Assembly (NCBI RefSeq): GCF_900102505.1
Contig: NZ_FMVT01000006.1
Coordinates: 1-64,000, forward strand
DNA length: 64,000 nt
Reading direction: 5' to 3'
Origin: Paracoccus tibetensis
Lineage (GTDB): Bacteria > Pseudomonadota > Alphaproteobacteria > Rhodobacterales > Rhodobacteraceae
Position 1 is the first letter of the stretch, and the number at the start of each line of letters is the position of its first letter. The position numbers were made by a program, and so were the translations under genes. The notes under the pieces were generated by a model. The model saw only the letters and a program-made list of their open reading frames with translations, searched no databases and was not told the origin of the DNA. Below are positions 63,417-64,000 of the stretch, one piece after another.

Positions 63417-64000
63417 ATGTGTTCAGAAACGGTTGAGAAACACGCAATTCCGGAAGGGTTCGGCAACGCGCATGTCGGCCCCGAGGACTACGCAAGGCTC
63501 TACGCCGAATCGATCAACGATCCCGAGACGTTCTGGGGCCGCGAGGGCAAGCGGCTGGACTGGATCAAGCCCTACACCAAGGTCAAGGACACCGATTTCA
63601 CGCTCGGGCAGGTCAGCATCAAGTGGTTCGAGGACGGCGTCCTGAACGCCTCGGTCAACTGCATCGACCGACACCTGCCGACCCGCGCGAACCAGACCGC
63701 GATCATCTTCGAGCCGGATGATCCGAAGACCCCGGCCCAGCACATCACCTATGCCGAGCTGTCCGAGAAGGTGAACCGCTTCGCCAACGTGCTTCTGAGC
63801 CAGGGCGTGATGCGCGGCGACCGCGTCGTCATCTACCTGCCGATGATCCCCGAGGCCGCCTATGCGATGCTGGCCTGCGCGCGGATCGGGGCCGTCCATT
63901 CCATCGTCTTCGCCGGTTTCTCGCCCGACGCGCTTGCGAATCGGATTAACGACTGCGGCGCCAAGGTCGTCATCACCGCCGACACCGCCCCGCGCGGCGG
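63417..64000 (+). CDS. acs: Acetyl-CoA synthetase (5' part; runs past the window end)
   Basis: Acs activates acetate to acetyl-CoA. The 194 visible residues (normally about 650) show the family N-terminus [37 protein letters not shown] and [20 protein letters not shown] with [19 protein letters not shown]. The ATG at 63417 has GAGGGGGAAAG upstream. The catalytic ATP and Lys motifs lie beyond the window. Confidence 0.94.
   Translation, partial: MCSETVEKHAIPEGFGNAHVGPEDYARLYAESINDPETFWGREGKRLDWIKPYTKVKDTDFTLGQVSIKWFEDGVLNASVNCIDRHLPTRANQTAIIFEPDDPKTPAQHITYAELSEKVNRFANVLLSQGVMRGDRVVIYLPMIPEAAYAMLACARIGAVHSIVFAGFSPDALANRINDCGAKVVITADTAPRG

Noticed and set aside
1..64000. CRISPR array or additional RNA genes
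   Set aside because: No regularly spaced repeats were seen; only one tRNA fold and no rRNA were recognised by eye.

Overview
The window is high-GC (about two thirds to 70% G+C) chromosomal DNA of an alphaproteobacterium of the order Rhodobacterales, most like the Paracoccus/Rhodobacter group. The basis is a complete Rhodobacter-type gene transfer agent (GTA) cluster followed directly by cysE, a class I (archaeal-type) lysyl-tRNA synthetase, the atpI-B-E-b'-b order of the F0 operon, a trgB-like NUDIX gene near cysK, and the GC-rich intergenic repeats ending in CCCCCGGGATATTT that are common in this order.

Layout. 1-870: an AT-richer accessory patch. The left end of an IS3-family element (minus strand, running off the window) has cut a helicase-like gene about 50 codons after its start, next to a tRNA-Ser(CGA). 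977-14772: housekeeping and stress genes (a DUF2059-like secreted protein, trgB-like NUDIX hydrolase, cysK, MscS-type channel, AI-2E-family permease, gyrA, dsbB, DedA-like protein, zinc metallopeptidase, COQ10/RatA-type START protein). 14843-20756: the S-adenosylmethionine cycle pair ahcY-metK, a DsbA-like thioredoxin protein, an aminotransferase and an N-acetylmuramoyl-alanine amidase. 20844-28701: PBP1A, MgtC-like protein, RF2, a patatin and an ArsR-psuK-psuG pseudouridine operon. 28900-31642: the F0 ATP synthase operon. 31781-37533: OmpA-like lipoprotein, endonuclease III, adenosine kinase, fabF-mltG and a phasin-like coiled-coil protein.

37694-52597: the GTA structural cluster g1 to g15 plus a DUF2793 protein. 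Gene order and overlaps match a functional particle operon: terminase, portal, protease, capsid, connectors, tail tube, chaperones, tape measure, distal tail, hub, peptidase and host-recognition protein. Three things stand out. The leader holds a sigma70-like promoter and a strong intrinsic terminator inside a 33-codon ORF that overlaps the g1 start. A dispersed repeat with a terminator-like hairpin sits between terL and portal. The last large tail gene (g15) is interrupted by a single in-frame amber codon while everything else is open.

52678-64000: cysE, pyrD, a DUF952 protein, a UshA-type 5'-nucleotidase with a candidate Pho box, nadD, dacB-type PBP4, a TerB-like protein, lysS, a beta-helix protein that looks like the unlinked GTA tail fibre, and the 5' part of acs. 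No CRISPR array, integrase or prophage-like immunity module was seen. Protein calls come from motif recognition only; no database search was run.
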